From an uncultured Coriobacteriaceae bacterium (GTDB lineage Bacteria; Actinomycetota; Coriobacteriia; Coriobacteriales; Atopobiaceae): DNA of 64,000 nt. The translations under genes were made by a program, and so were the position numbers. Each line of letters starts with the position of its first letter. Positions within the stretch are counted from its first letter, which is position 1. The notes beneath the pieces were generated by a model. The model saw only the letters and a program-made list of their open reading frames with translations, was not told the DNA's origin and searched no databases. The stretch spans positions 1 to 64,000 of the forward strand of contig CADAAU010000013.1 of the NCBI GenBank assembly GCA_902786015.1. The letters run 5' to 3'. This document shows, piece by piece, positions 25,921-34,850 of this stretch.

Positions 25921-26169
25921 GGGCTTTCTCCTCGTTTGAGCTGCGTGTGCCAAGGTTGATTTTAGTTTACCTTTTGTCAGGGGCCGGTCATATGAGTATT
26001 CCCTTTGCGTCATGATATCCGAGATTGACAGACAGACTTGTTTGCGTGATTCTATTAATGATGTATTATCGTGGATATAGCGAGAGTCCCTGATGGCGGC
26101 CACACAGGGTGGCCGCGAAGGCCTTCGCGCAAATCGGCCATCGACCCACTGTTATCGAAAGGAAAGACC

Positions 26170-26325
26170 GTGAAGATTAGCGCATTCAACCCGCTCGTCC
26201 TCACCTCCAAGGGCTTCAAGAACGCCGCGGGCGACAAAGTCACCGATACCGGCTCCTCCAAGGCGGCGCTCATGGTTTCGCCCTCCGGCTTTGCCATTAG
26301 CTTGGCCGAGCATATCCGTAAATAG
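26170..26325 (+). pseudogene. Internally deleted VOC/glyoxalase-like protein
   Basis: A 51-codon frame from GTG 26170, with AAAGGAAAG before it, reads VKISAFNPLVLTS, then directly GFKN...VTDTGSSKAALMVSPSG and ends AEHIRK. The first 13 and last 30 residues match both ends of the intact protein at 26440-26814 (VKITTFNPVIITP ... IETGSSKIAIMVSPSGF...SEHLKNR). The roughly 75 residues between are missing, in frame. It could still be translated as a mini-protein, but the VOC fold cannot form. Confidence 0.7.
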
Positions 26326-26439
26326 GGACGAGTTGGCAGGGATTGACAGCCAGCCCAACAGAATCGTAAAAGAGACGGAGGACGACGTGCAAATCGCGTC
26401 GTCCTCCGCCTGTCTTTTGGTGCTCTTCTTTAGTGAGTT

Positions 26440-26814
26440 TTAGCGATTCTTGAGGTGCTCGGAAATCGAGAAGATGAAGCCGGAGGGGGACACCATAATT
26501 GCAATCTTGGACGACCCCGTCTCGATTGTCTCGTTGGCTGCTTCGTGCCTCGCCCACCTAAAACCATGCTCTGTCAGGAATTCTACGGCCTCGTCAAAGT
26601 TGTCCACGTTCATTCGAATCATGGTCCATTGCCCGTCGCCTTGCGAGATGTCAAGGTAGAAACCGTCGGCGTTCTTCATGCGAACGTCCGTGACGCCATG
26701 CATGCCGATTCCCTGCTTTGTGTGGTGCCGCTTGAACCCCAGCTCCTCAAACAGCTGAATGGTGGGCTCCGGGTCAGGAGTAATGATGACCGGGTTGAAC
26801 GTCGTGATTTTCAC
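26440..26814 (-). CDS. VOC (glyoxalase/bleomycin-resistance) superfamily protein
   Basis: 124 aa from GTG 26814, with AAAGG about ten bases upstream; the longer frame to 27036 runs through AT-rich promoter-like DNA and is not protein-like. The sequence has a VOC half-repeat arrangement: ITTFNPVIITPDPEPTIQLFEELGF, then GVTDVRMKNADGFYLDISQ, MIRMNVDNFDEAVEFLTEHGF and IMVSPSGFIFSISEHL. Such small proteins are glyoxalase-like or ligand-binding and are common in gut Firmicutes and Coriobacteriia. The exact reaction is unknown. It converges on a deleted paralogue at 26170. Confidence 0.75.
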   Translation of the reverse strand: MKITTFNPVIITPDPEPTIQLFEELGFKRHHTKQGIGMHGVTDVRMKNADGFYLDISQGDGQWTMIRMNVDNFDEAVEFLTEHGFRWARHEAANETIETGSSKIAIMVSPSGFIFSISEHLKNR

Positions 26815-27053
26815 CTTACACACCTTTCCACAAATACTTATATGAATTTGTCCTATAGTGCTATATGTAAATATATAGGTATAGGGCAATATTTTTATAG
26901 CACATAGTTTCACAAAAATAAACACCGGTATGACGTGTAATCCAATAAAGCCGGCTAAAGACGTTCGACCTACAATACAAACCACTTGGTCGACTGCCTT
27001 CCAAGCGTTATAGTGAATGGCAACTCGGCAAAACATGCATGGGGGGCCTCATT
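26815..27053. promoter_or_regulatory. AT-rich divergent promoter region with inverted repeat
   Basis: This stretch is clearly richer in A/T than its surroundings and separates the VOC gene from the GH32 gene. GTGCTATA (26858-26865) and TATAGCAC (26896-26903) form an 8-bp inverted repeat, a possible operator. It contains no supportable gene. Confidence 0.4.
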
Positions 27054-28553
27054 ATGTGTACCAAATATACCGACAGCGTGAAATTATATGCGGCAAGGCG
27101 TCATGAGGCGCTCTTTGGCGGCAACATTCCTGCGAGCGATCGTCCGGTAGTGCACCTTGGCTCGCAGATCGGCTGGATGAACGACCCTAACGGTTTTTCG
27201 CTCTACAAGGGACGTTATCACCTCTTTTATCAGTACCATCCCTTTAACTCCGCATGGGGACCCATGCACTGGGGCCATGCAGTGAGCGACGACCTCATCC
27301 ATTGGGAGCACCTCCCCGCGGCGCTTGCTCCCGATGCCCGCTACGACAGCTCGGGGTGCTTCTCGGGCAGTGCTCTGGAACTTGCCGATGGTAGGCACCT
27401 GCTCATGTACACCGGTCTTTCCCAGACGGGGCGGAATCCCGACGGCACGCCGGAAAACCGTCAGATTCAGTGCATCGCCTACGGAGATGGCATCGACTAC
27501 GAGAAGTACGACGACAACCCGGTTATCGACGGTAGCCAACTGCCCGAAGGGGCGAGCCTTCAGGACTTTCGTGATCCAAAGATCTGGGCTTGTGAGGACG
27601 GGGGTTTCCGCTGCGTGTTGGGCAGTCTCGACTCGGAGCGAAGTGGGCAGATTCTTCAGTATCGTAGTCCCGACGGTATTGCATGGGAGTTCGAGTGCGT
27701 GTTGGCGGCCAACCATGGGCGCTATGGCATTATGTGGGAATGTCCCGACACCTTTGTCCTTGACGGCAAGCAGGTTCTTTTGGTGAGTCCGCAAGACATG
27801 CTGCCCGAAGGTAACGAGTTCATGAGTGGCAACGGCACGCTCGCGCTCATTGGTCACCTTGACGGCCAGACGGGCACGCTCGTGGAGGAAGCCACGCAGT
27901 CCATCGACTACGGCATCGACTTCTATGCCACACAGACGCTCGAAACTGTCGACGGACGCCGTGTGATGGTGGCTTGGATGCAAAACTGGGACACCACCTC
28001 TGTTGGAGACGGACAGCCGTGGTTTGGGCAGATGTCCCTTCCTCGAGAGCTGCATGTGCGAGACGGACGCCTATATCAGTGGCCAGTGCGCGAAATCGAG
28101 GATGCCCGTCGCAACAGGGTGGCGTACGAGGGCGTGCGAGTGGAAGGCCTGTGCGTGTTAGACGGCATTCGCGGCCGCTGCGTGGACCTCACGCTCGTGG
28201 TGCGTCCGGCCGATGCTGACGAGCCCTATCGCGAGTTCTTCATCCGTTATGCCCAGCGTGGACGTTTCCGTTCGTCGATCTGCTTCCGCATGGCTGACCA
28301 GTCGCTCAAGATTAATCGCAAACACTCTGGGTTGCGCCGCGCCGTCGTCAAGGATCGCAAGTGCAAGCTCCTGTCATATAACGGGGCGCTACACTTGCGC
28401 ATAATCCTCGATCGCTTTAGCGTCGAGGTGTTTGTGGGGGAGGGCGAGCAGACCATGACCATGACCATTCCCACCGACCCCAGCTACGACGAAATCACCT
28501 TCTTTGCCGAGGGCAAAGCCATTATGGACGTCGAGAAGTTCGATCTCGTGTAA
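27054..28553 (+). CDS. GH32 beta-fructosidase (sucrose-6-phosphate hydrolase/levanase type)
   Basis: 499 aa. The three GH32 active-site motifs are present: nucleophile Asp in GWMNDPNGF (about residue 45), RDPK (FRDPKIW, about 175) and acid/base Glu in WECPDTF (about 230). The C-terminal beta-sandwich ends with the family text ILDRFSVEVFVGEGEQTMTM. There is no signal peptide, so it is cytoplasmic and probably cleaves imported sucrose (phosphate) or short fructans. The ATG at 27054 follows GGGGGGCCTCATT and is preferred to the upstream in-frame ATG at 27039. No sucrose PTS or regulator gene adjoins it. Confidence 0.9.
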   Translation: MCTKYTDSVKLYAARRHEALFGGNIPASDRPVVHLGSQIGWMNDPNGFSLYKGRYHLFYQYHPFNSAWGPMHWGHAVSDDLIHWEHLPAALAPDARYDSSGCFSGSALELADGRHLLMYTGLSQTGRNPDGTPENRQIQCIAYGDGIDYEKYDDNPVIDGSQLPEGASLQDFRDPKIWACEDGGFRCVLGSLDSERSGQILQYRSPDGIAWEFECVLAANHGRYGIMWECPDTFVLDGKQVLLVSPQDMLPEGNEFMSGNGTLALIGHLDGQTGTLVEEATQSIDYGIDFYATQTLETVDGRRVMVAWMQNWDTTSVGDGQPWFGQMSLPRELHVRDGRLYQWPVREIEDARRNRVAYEGVRVEGLCVLDGIRGRCVDLTLVVRPADADEPYREFFIRYAQRGRFRSSICFRMADQSLKINRKHSGLRRAVVKDRKCKLLSYNGALHLRIILDRFSVEVFVGEGEQTMTMTIPTDPSYDEITFFAEGKAIMDVEKFDLV

Positions 28554-28670
28554 CCGAGCAACCACTTGGTTACAAAAGTTGGCATTGGGTTGGACTTCGT
28601 TCAAACTTCAATGTTTGGGATAAGATAACATAGCAGGAGAATTCCAATTTCCGCTCATCGGAGGCGTGCC

Positions 28671-31600
28671 ATGTACGAGGATGGCCCAGCGATTTACGAG
28701 AATTATATACAACTAAACAGCGAGGCGATTCCCGGCGGATTCGTTCGCTATTTCGCTGATGGCGACGAAGAGATTATACACGCGAACCGATACGTTCTTG
28801 AACTCTTTGAGTGCGAAAGCACCGAGGAGTTCCTGGAGCTTACGCAGGGCTCCTTTAGGCACTTCGTGTGCAAAGAAGACTTGGGGGCCGCAGAGAACAG
28901 CATGTGGGGACAAGTTGGCGACCGAACGAACCTCAGCCATGTGTACTATCGCATACGGACGAAGACTGGAAGGTTCGTCACGGTGGTGGACTATGGCAGG
29001 CTCATAGAGGAAACCAAATACGGTCGCCCCATCTTCGAGATGTTCGTGGTTCGCGCGACGCCGGATGGCGCTGTCGACTGGCTCACGGGCTTGTCTGGCA
29101 TGGCACGCTTCCATGCGCTCGCCCGTATGCGCGCATCAACGTTGGCGAACGCCGGACAACGTATCGTAGCCATGGCGTTCGACATCATGGGCATGAAGTC
29201 GTTCAACACGCGCTATGGTAGGGAGGAGGGCGATCGGCTTCTCTGCGCCCTTGCTGACGCGTTACGTGCGGAGTTCGGTGGGGAGGCGTGCTCACGCTTT
29301 GGCGAGGATCACTTCTATGCCTTCGCTCCCGAGAAGGACGTTACGCAGAAAGTCAAGAACGTGTTTGTTCGTTTCGCTTCTGCGGACTTTGAGCGTGTGC
29401 CGCCCGTGCGTGCCGGACTATACCTCTGTGACGAGCAGGACGACATTGTTGCCGTTGGCTTCGACCGTGCGAGGATTGCCCGTGACTTGGATCGGACTAC
29501 TTGGCAGTCGCATCTGGCGTGGTTTACTAGCAAGATGAAGGCGGAGGCACAGGTGCGTGCCCATGTGCTTGATTGCTTGGATCAGGCCATAGAGGAGGGG
29601 TGGATTCGCCCTTACTACCAGCCGATCATGCGCTCCTCCACGGGCATGGCATGCGAAGAGGAGGCGCTGGCCCGCTGGGTAGACCCAGAATACGGCGTGC
29701 TTTCGCCCGACAAGTTCATTCCGGTGCTCGAAGAAGCGTCTCTGCTGCACAGGCTCGACCTCCACATCATCGACTGCGTGCTCAAAGATCTCGTCCAGAA
29801 ACGCGACATGGGCGTTCCCGTTGTGCCCGTTTCGGTAAACATTTCTTATCGTGACCTCGCACAGTACGAGGTTGCCCACGAGGTTGCCTCACGTGCGGAT
29901 GTGCTGGGTGTGCCCCATGAGCTCCTTCATGTGGAGTTTACCGAGTCTGCTATCCATTCGGATCCGGAGCTCTTTATGGCTCAGGTACGGTCCTTGCACG
30001 AAGCGGGGTTCGAGGTTTGGATGGACGACTTTGGCAGTGGCTATTCGTCGCTCAACGTATTGCAGCGCTACGAGTTCGATGTGCTGAAGCTCGACATGGA
30101 GTTTCTGCGGGGCGCGGCTCACGACTGGAGCAAGGCCCGCTCCATCGTTGCGGGCATCGTGCGTACGGCAAAGAGGCTCGGCGTGCGGTCGCTCGCCGAA
30201 GGCGTGGAGACCGAGAATCAGGCAGTCTTTCTTGAAAGCATTGGCTGCGACATGCTACAGGGATACCTGTTCTCGTCACCGCAACCGCTCGATGTCATCG
30301 CCCAACGCTGGTTCAGTGGGATCGGTCTTCCGCGCGAGCCTCGTGGGGAGGAGTCGTACTGGAACGACGTGAGTCGTATCTCGCTCACGGACTTCTCTGA
30401 ATATGATGATGGACAGGGCATCGAGGGGATCTCGATTTCGGAGTTTCCCGCTGGCGTGTTCGAGAAACGAAATGGTAGTTGGTACGTGGTGCGCGACAAT
30501 CGTCCGCTTGGTGACTTCCTAGAGCATGGGGGCCTTCTACGCGAGGGGCATTCTGGACTGTGCGTCAACGAGACGTTGCGCGAGCCGGACTTCGAGTTCA
30601 TCACAGCCTGTACGCAGAGCGATGTGTCTGGCAAATGGGAGTTTGTTGCCGGCAGGCTCGAGGACGGTTCGAGCTTCCAGTTCTACGTGAGGCCCCTGTC
30701 TTCGTCATCAGAGGCCAACGCCTATCTTGCAGTTGGTGTACCCACCATGCTTGGCACGGCGCTCGGATCGTTTGGTGACGTGCCGGTGGGGTATGCGGTC
30801 TTCCGTGTGATTCTGAACGAGTCCGGGGACGAAGTCATTGACGCAAGGTACGTATACGCCAACAAGCTGTATCGGAACTGGGCAGGTTTTGGTGACATGA
30901 AGCTTGCGGGCAAGTCGTTCTTGGAGGCGGCGCCCAATGCAAGTGACATGTGGTTCCCCTACTGCTACAAGGCCGCTGTGCTGGGTGAAGAGGTGCACGA
31001 TACCGTGTACAGTCCGGAAGCCAACCACTGGCTGAGCTTCCATCTTGCGCCATCCCCGGTAAAGAACTGTTGCGTGTACGCGTTTTCCATGGCAGACGAC
31101 GAGCACTACGAACGCGAGGAGATGCGCGTAGGACTGGACACGTCCGACCTCATCATCCGAATCGCAAACACGCTCAACGGCGAGCTGAGTTACGATGCGG
31201 CCATGACCCGCCTGCTCGAGACCATAAGCGATGTTATCCATCCCGATAGACTCTACGTGTTCGAATATGGCGAGAAGACCGTAAGCAATACCTTCGAATG
31301 GTGCGCCGAGGGAATCGAACCCGAAATCGACACGCTTCAGGACTTGGATTTCTCGGAGTTCGCTACGTGGGAGAAGCTGCTTGCGCGTGAGCCCGTTGTC
31401 GTGATTCCCGACGTCGAGGAATTCAAAGAGGTCGATCCGCAAATGTACTGGCAGCTTTCGCGTCAGGGGATTACCCATCTTTTGGCCGTTCCCTTCTACG
31501 ACGGCGAAGAACTACTTGGCTATTTGGGGGCCGACAACTATATGCTGGAAGAAGACGTGGACTCCATTCGTGTGCTCCAGACGGTTGCTTCGTTCGTTGG

Positions 31601-32141
31601 TGCGCGCATCGTGAACCGTCGGCTTTTGGATACGGTCGAACGGTTGGCGACACACGACGAACTGACTGGCCTCTTGAATCGCAAGGGAATTGACCTCGCT
31701 ATAGACGGACGCCTGTCTGAATGCGACGGTGTTTCGTACGCGCTTGCGCTCATGGACATCGACGGCTTTAAGGACGCAAACAGCGCGTATGGCCGCGGGT
31801 TGGGAGACGTCGCCCTGCGTAGGATTGCGCATGAACTAGAGGTAGTGTTTCCAGCGGGATCAGTCATCGGGCGCAATGGTGGCGACGAGTTTATTGCCGT
31901 GCTGTTTGGTGATGACGCTCAGGAAATGGAACGGCATCTCAAGGAGCTTGCGAATTTGGATATGACCTGCGAGCATGCGGGAATGAGACATACTTTCACC
32001 CTTTCGGCGGGGTATGCGTCCTATCCCGAACAGGCAGACGATCTACACGGTGCCTATTCCAATGCCGATGCTGCATTACGCGCGATGCAGCTCTCGGGCG
32101 GTCGGGGATTCTTGCGATACTCCGACAGCATGAAAGGGTAG
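28671..32141 (+). CDS. Multidomain c-di-GMP enzyme: PAS-GGDEF*-EAL-PAS-GAF-GGDEF
   Basis: 1156 aa, soluble. The order is a PAS-like region (15-125), a GGDEF-fold domain whose signature has become FGEDHF (about 140-290, expected inactive), and an EAL phosphodiesterase domain with EEEALARW near 329, ENQAVFLESIGCD and the DDFGSGYSSL loop near 455. A divergent PAS/GGDEF-associated stretch follows (560-830), then GAF (about 840-990, RLYVFEYGEKTVSNTFEWCAEGI) and a C-terminal GGDEF with intact NGGDEF near 1068. It can in principle both make and break c-di-GMP, or the degenerate GGDEF may regulate EAL. The ATG follows CGGAGGCGTGCC. It stands alone, with no co-transcribed partner. Confidence 0.9.
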   Translation: MYEDGPAIYENYIQLNSEAIPGGFVRYFADGDEEIIHANRYVLELFECESTEEFLELTQGSFRHFVCKEDLGAAENSMWGQVGDRTNLSHVYYRIRTKTGRFVTVVDYGRLIEETKYGRPIFEMFVVRATPDGAVDWLTGLSGMARFHALARMRASTLANAGQRIVAMAFDIMGMKSFNTRYGREEGDRLLCALADALRAEFGGEACSRFGEDHFYAFAPEKDVTQKVKNVFVRFASADFERVPPVRAGLYLCDEQDDIVAVGFDRARIARDLDRTTWQSHLAWFTSKMKAEAQVRAHVLDCLDQAIEEGWIRPYYQPIMRSSTGMACEEEALARWVDPEYGVLSPDKFIPVLEEASLLHRLDLHIIDCVLKDLVQKRDMGVPVVPVSVNISYRDLAQYEVAHEVASRADVLGVPHELLHVEFTESAIHSDPELFMAQVRSLHEAGFEVWMDDFGSGYSSLNVLQRYEFDVLKLDMEFLRGAAHDWSKARSIVAGIVRTAKRLGVRSLAEGVETENQAVFLESIGCDMLQGYLFSSPQPLDVIAQRWFSGIGLPREPRGEESYWNDVSRISLTDFSEYDDGQGIEGISISEFPAGVFEKRNGSWYVVRDNRPLGDFLEHGGLLREGHSGLCVNETLREPDFEFITACTQSDVSGKWEFVAGRLEDGSSFQFYVRPLSSSSEANAYLAVGVPTMLGTALGSFGDVPVGYAVFRVILNESGDEVIDARYVYANKLYRNWAGFGDMKLAGKSFLEAAPNASDMWFPYCYKAAVLGEEVHDTVYSPEANHWLSFHLAPSPVKNCCVYAFSMADDEHYEREEMRVGLDTSDLIIRIANTLNGELSYDAAMTRLLETISDVIHPDRLYVFEYGEKTVSNTFEWCAEGIEPEIDTLQDLDFSEFATWEKLLAREPVVVIPDVEEFKEVDPQMYWQLSRQGITHLLAVPFYDGEELLGYLGADNYMLEEDVDSIRVLQTVASFVGARIVNRRLLDTVERLATHDELTGLLNRKGIDLAIDGRLSECDGVSYALALMDIDGFKDANSAYGRGLGDVALRRIAHELEVVFPAGSVIGRNGGDEFIAVLFGDDAQEMERHLKELANLDMTCEHAGMRHTFTLSAGYASYPEQADDLHGAYSNADAALRAMQLSGGRGFLRYSDSMKG

Positions 32142-32221
32142 CCTTGCTTTGCGCATTGAATTTGCAGCGTTAGTCCATTGAATCTACACACCGAGGACTG
32201 CCCATCGTCGGGCGCTTGAAG

Positions 32222-32332
32222 TATACTTTGTAGGCTACTTTTGCAGAGCCCCGTAATCTCTGGCAAAAAGAAACTAGCAAACGGTCAGTCCAGGGGCCGT
32301 TGGAACGAACAGTACTGTGATGGAGGAGTCAA
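32222..32332 (+). promoter_or_regulatory. rplM-rpsI promoter and leader
   Basis: TATACT at 32222-32227 is the best -10 candidate and leaves a transcribed leader of about 100 nt with GC-rich folding potential (CCAGGGGCC and neighbours). Leaders before ribosomal protein operons are often autoregulatory, but I cannot assign this one to a known leader family. Confidence 0.4.
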
Positions 32333-32773
32333 GTGAAGAAGTCGACTCAGTACGCCAAACCAGGCGAGGTAGAGCGCAAGTGGGTGCTCATCGACGCTGA
32401 CGGCGCGACGCTCGGCCGCCTTGCCACCAAGGCAGCCATGATTCTGCGCGGCAAGAACAAGCCGCAGTTCACCCCGCACACCGATACCGGTGACTTCGTG
32501 GTCATCATCAACGCCGACAAGGTCAAGCTTACGGGCAACAAGGCTCAGCATAAGTCATATTGGCGCCACTCCGGATACCTAGGTGGTCTCAAGACCGAGT
32601 CCTTTGAGGACGCCATGGCAAAGAAGCCCGAGTGGGTCGTTGAGCACGCCGTAAAGGGCATGCTGCCCCACACCACGCTTGGTCGCAAGCAGGGAATGAA
32701 GCTCAAGGTATACGCTGGTCCCGAGCATCCGCATACGGCTCAGAACCCCGTAAAGATTGACTTGGAGGCATAA
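32333..32773 (+). CDS. rplM: 50S ribosomal protein L13
   Basis: 146 aa, starting at GTG 32333 after GGAGGAGTCAA. Typical text includes [43 protein letters not shown] and [23 protein letters not shown]. It is a large-subunit protein that binds 23S rRNA early in assembly. It forms the usual rplM-rpsI pair with a 2-bp gap. A 190-bp leader upstream contains a TATACT box at 32222-32227. Confidence 0.97.
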   Translation: MKKSTQYAKPGEVERKWVLIDADGATLGRLATKAAMILRGKNKPQFTPHTDTGDFVVIINADKVKLTGNKAQHKSYWRHSGYLGGLKTESFEDAMAKKPEWVVEHAVKGMLPHTTLGRKQGMKLKVYAGPEHPHTAQNPVKIDLEA

Positions 32774-32775
32774 CG

Positions 32776-33171
32776 ATGGCCGATAACACCGCAGTCTACA
32801 CAGGCACCGGTCGTCGCAAGGAGGCAGTCGCACGCGTGCGTCTGGTTCCCGGCACCGGCAAGGTTACCGTCAACGGGCGCGATGCCAGCGATTACTTTGG
32901 CCGCCAGCAGCTCGTCGACAACGCAACCGCTCCCTTCCGCGTAACCGATACGGTCGATCGCTTTGACGTGCTCGCCAACTGCAAGGGTGGTGGCATCACC
33001 GGACAGGCTGGCGCACTGCGCCTTGGCATCGCTCGCGCTCTTCTTGAGGCCGGCGAGTATCGCCCCGAGCTCAAGAAGGCTGGCTTCCTCACGCGCGACG
33101 CCCGTGCCGTCGAGCGCAAGAAGTATGGTCTAAAGAAGGCCCGCAAGCGTCCGCAATTCTCCAAGCGCTAA
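32776..33171 (+). CDS. rpsI: 30S ribosomal protein S9
   Basis: 131 aa with the S9 marks [50 protein letters not shown] and the basic tail [12 protein letters not shown], whose last residues reach the P-site tRNA. It lies 2 bp behind rplM and is followed by a strong terminator. Confidence 0.97.
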   Translation: MADNTAVYTGTGRRKEAVARVRLVPGTGKVTVNGRDASDYFGRQQLVDNATAPFRVTDTVDRFDVLANCKGGGITGQAGALRLGIARALLEAGEYRPELKKAGFLTRDARAVERKKYGLKKARKRPQFSKR

Positions 33172-33220
33172 GCCTGCCTGCGAGTGTTTGTTTGAATGCT
33201 CGCTCGGAGATTCTTGTAAG

Positions 33221-33266
33221 AGCGCGCCCTTGGCATTGACGAGATCATCGATGCCAAGGGCGCGCT
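33221..33266 (+). terminator. Terminator of rplM-rpsI
   Basis: Perfect 16-bp arms (33221-33236 and 33251-33266) around a 14-nt loop are followed by GCTTTCTT, 50 bp after the rpsI stop. Confidence 0.8.
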
Positions 33267-33362
33267 GCTTTCTTCCGCAATGTGAATGTGCTGTCCGTCC
33301 ATGGAGGCTACACGGCCTGCTGGTAAACTGATGGAACGCTTTTTATATAGAGAGGGTCGCAC

Positions 33363-34700
33363 ATGAAATACTTTGGAACCGATGGATTCCGTGGTCAGGC
33401 CAACGAGGGCCTCAACGTGGATCATGCCTTTAAGATTGGCCGCTTTGTGGGTTGGTATTATGGTGGCCGCCGTCAGCAGAAGGCACGCGTCGTCATTGGC
33501 AAGGACACACGTCGATCGAGCTATATGTTTGAGGCCGCGCTCGTGGCCGGTCTTGTGGCAAGTGGTGCCGATGCGTATATGCTGCACGTCATCCCCACGC
33601 CAGGTGTGAGCTACGAGGTCGTGGACGGCGACTTTGACTGTGGAATCATGATTACCGCAAGCCACAACCCCTACACCGACAACGGCATCAAGTTGGTAAA
33701 CAACGAGGGCTACAAGATGGATGAGGAGGTGCTCGAGCAGATCGAGGCCTACATCGACGGCAAAACCGATGTACCGCTTGCTGTGGGCGACGACATTGGC
33801 CAAACGGTCGACTACATGATTGGTCGCAACCGCTACATCGCACACCTCATCGCTAGCGCGAACTTCAGTCTGCAAGGAGTGCGCGTGGGCTTGGACTGCG
33901 CGAATGGCGCGGCCAGTTCGGTGGCCAAACCGGTCTTTGACGCGCTCGGCGCCGACGTGCACGTAATCAACAATGCGCCCAATGGCTTCAACATCAACGT
34001 GCATTGCGGCTCCACACACATGGAGAACCTCCAGACCTACGTGGTGCGCAACCAACTGGACGTGGGCTTTGCCTTCGACGGCGATGCCGACCGTTGCCTT
34101 GCCGTGGACGAGAACGGGCATCTGGTGGACGGCGACTTGATTCTGTACGTATGCGGTCGCTACCTGCACAAATACGGACGTCTTGTCAAAGACACGGTGG
34201 TTCCTACCGTCATGAGCAACTTTGGGCTGTACAAGGCGTTCGACGAGCTGGGCATTAAGTACCGCACCACGGATGTCGGTGACAAGTACGTGCACGCGTG
34301 CATGCGCAAGCACGGCTACATCTTGGGCGGCGAGCAGTCCGGCCACATCATCTTTGGCGAGATCGAGCAGACCGGTGACGGCATCATGACCGCACTGCGC
34401 GTGATGGAGGCGGTACGCGCGGAGCGCGAAAGCCTGAGCGTGCTTACGAGGCCGGTCAAGCGCTACCCTCAGCGTCTCGACAACGTGCCCGTGCGCAACA
34501 AGCAGGAGGCTATGTCGTCTGCAGCGGTTTTGGCTGCCGAGAAGGATGCACAGCGGTTCCTTGGCAGCGACGGAAGGTGCTTCGTTCGCGCGAGTGGCAC
34601 CGAGCAGCTCGTGCGCGTGCTTTCGGAGGCTCCAAGTGCAGAGCTGTGCAAGCAGGCCAACGAGATCGTGCTCAAGGTCCTCGAGCAGTACATGGCTTAG
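33363..34700 (+). CDS. glmM: Phosphoglucosamine mutase
   Basis: 445 aa, alpha-D-phosphohexomutase family, converting glucosamine 6-phosphate to glucosamine 1-phosphate for peptidoglycan synthesis. It starts with MKYFGTDGFRGQANEGL, the GlmM N-terminal signature. It has the phospho-serine loop TASHNPYTDNGIK (Ser near residue 101), the metal loop DGDADRCLAVDE, the sugar-binding GGEQSGHIIF and the phosphate-binding FVRASGTEQLVRV. GlmM is preferred over phosphomannomutase because of the length and the first and third motifs. The ATG follows AGAGAGGGTCGCAC. Confidence 0.92.
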   Translation: MKYFGTDGFRGQANEGLNVDHAFKIGRFVGWYYGGRRQQKARVVIGKDTRRSSYMFEAALVAGLVASGADAYMLHVIPTPGVSYEVVDGDFDCGIMITASHNPYTDNGIKLVNNEGYKMDEEVLEQIEAYIDGKTDVPLAVGDDIGQTVDYMIGRNRYIAHLIASANFSLQGVRVGLDCANGAASSVAKPVFDALGADVHVINNAPNGFNINVHCGSTHMENLQTYVVRNQLDVGFAFDGDADRCLAVDENGHLVDGDLILYVCGRYLHKYGRLVKDTVVPTVMSNFGLYKAFDELGIKYRTTDVGDKYVHACMRKHGYILGGEQSGHIIFGEIEQTGDGIMTALRVMEAVRAERESLSVLTRPVKRYPQRLDNVPVRNKQEAMSSAAVLAAEKDAQRFLGSDGRCFVRASGTEQLVRVLSEAPSAELCKQANEIVLKVLEQYMA

Positions 34701-34727
34701 CCGTTCTTGATAGAACTGCTAAACGAT

Positions 34728-34798
34728 AAGCGATGGGGAATATTCCCTTTGCATGGCGGGGTGTACAAGCAAGGCAAAGGGGATACTCCCCATCGCTT
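34728..34798. repeat. 25-bp-stem hairpin repeat after glmM
   Basis: Arms 34728-34752 and 34774-34798 are complementary with two G-U type differences and enclose a 21-nt loop. The right arm recurs, with changes only in its centre, at 60881-60905, and the following bases (CATCGCTT, CCTC, AGTGAA) are similar there too. It may end the glmM transcript. Confidence 0.6.
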
Positions 34799-34850
34799 TC
34801 CTCCGGCAGTGAACAGGAACTTTTGACGTAGGTGGTAGGAAGGAGCCGAC

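Noticed and set aside
26815-27036. N-terminal extension of the VOC protein
   Set aside because: It is AT-rich promoter-like DNA, the peptide is not VOC-like, and GTG 26814 matches the start of the deleted paralogue.
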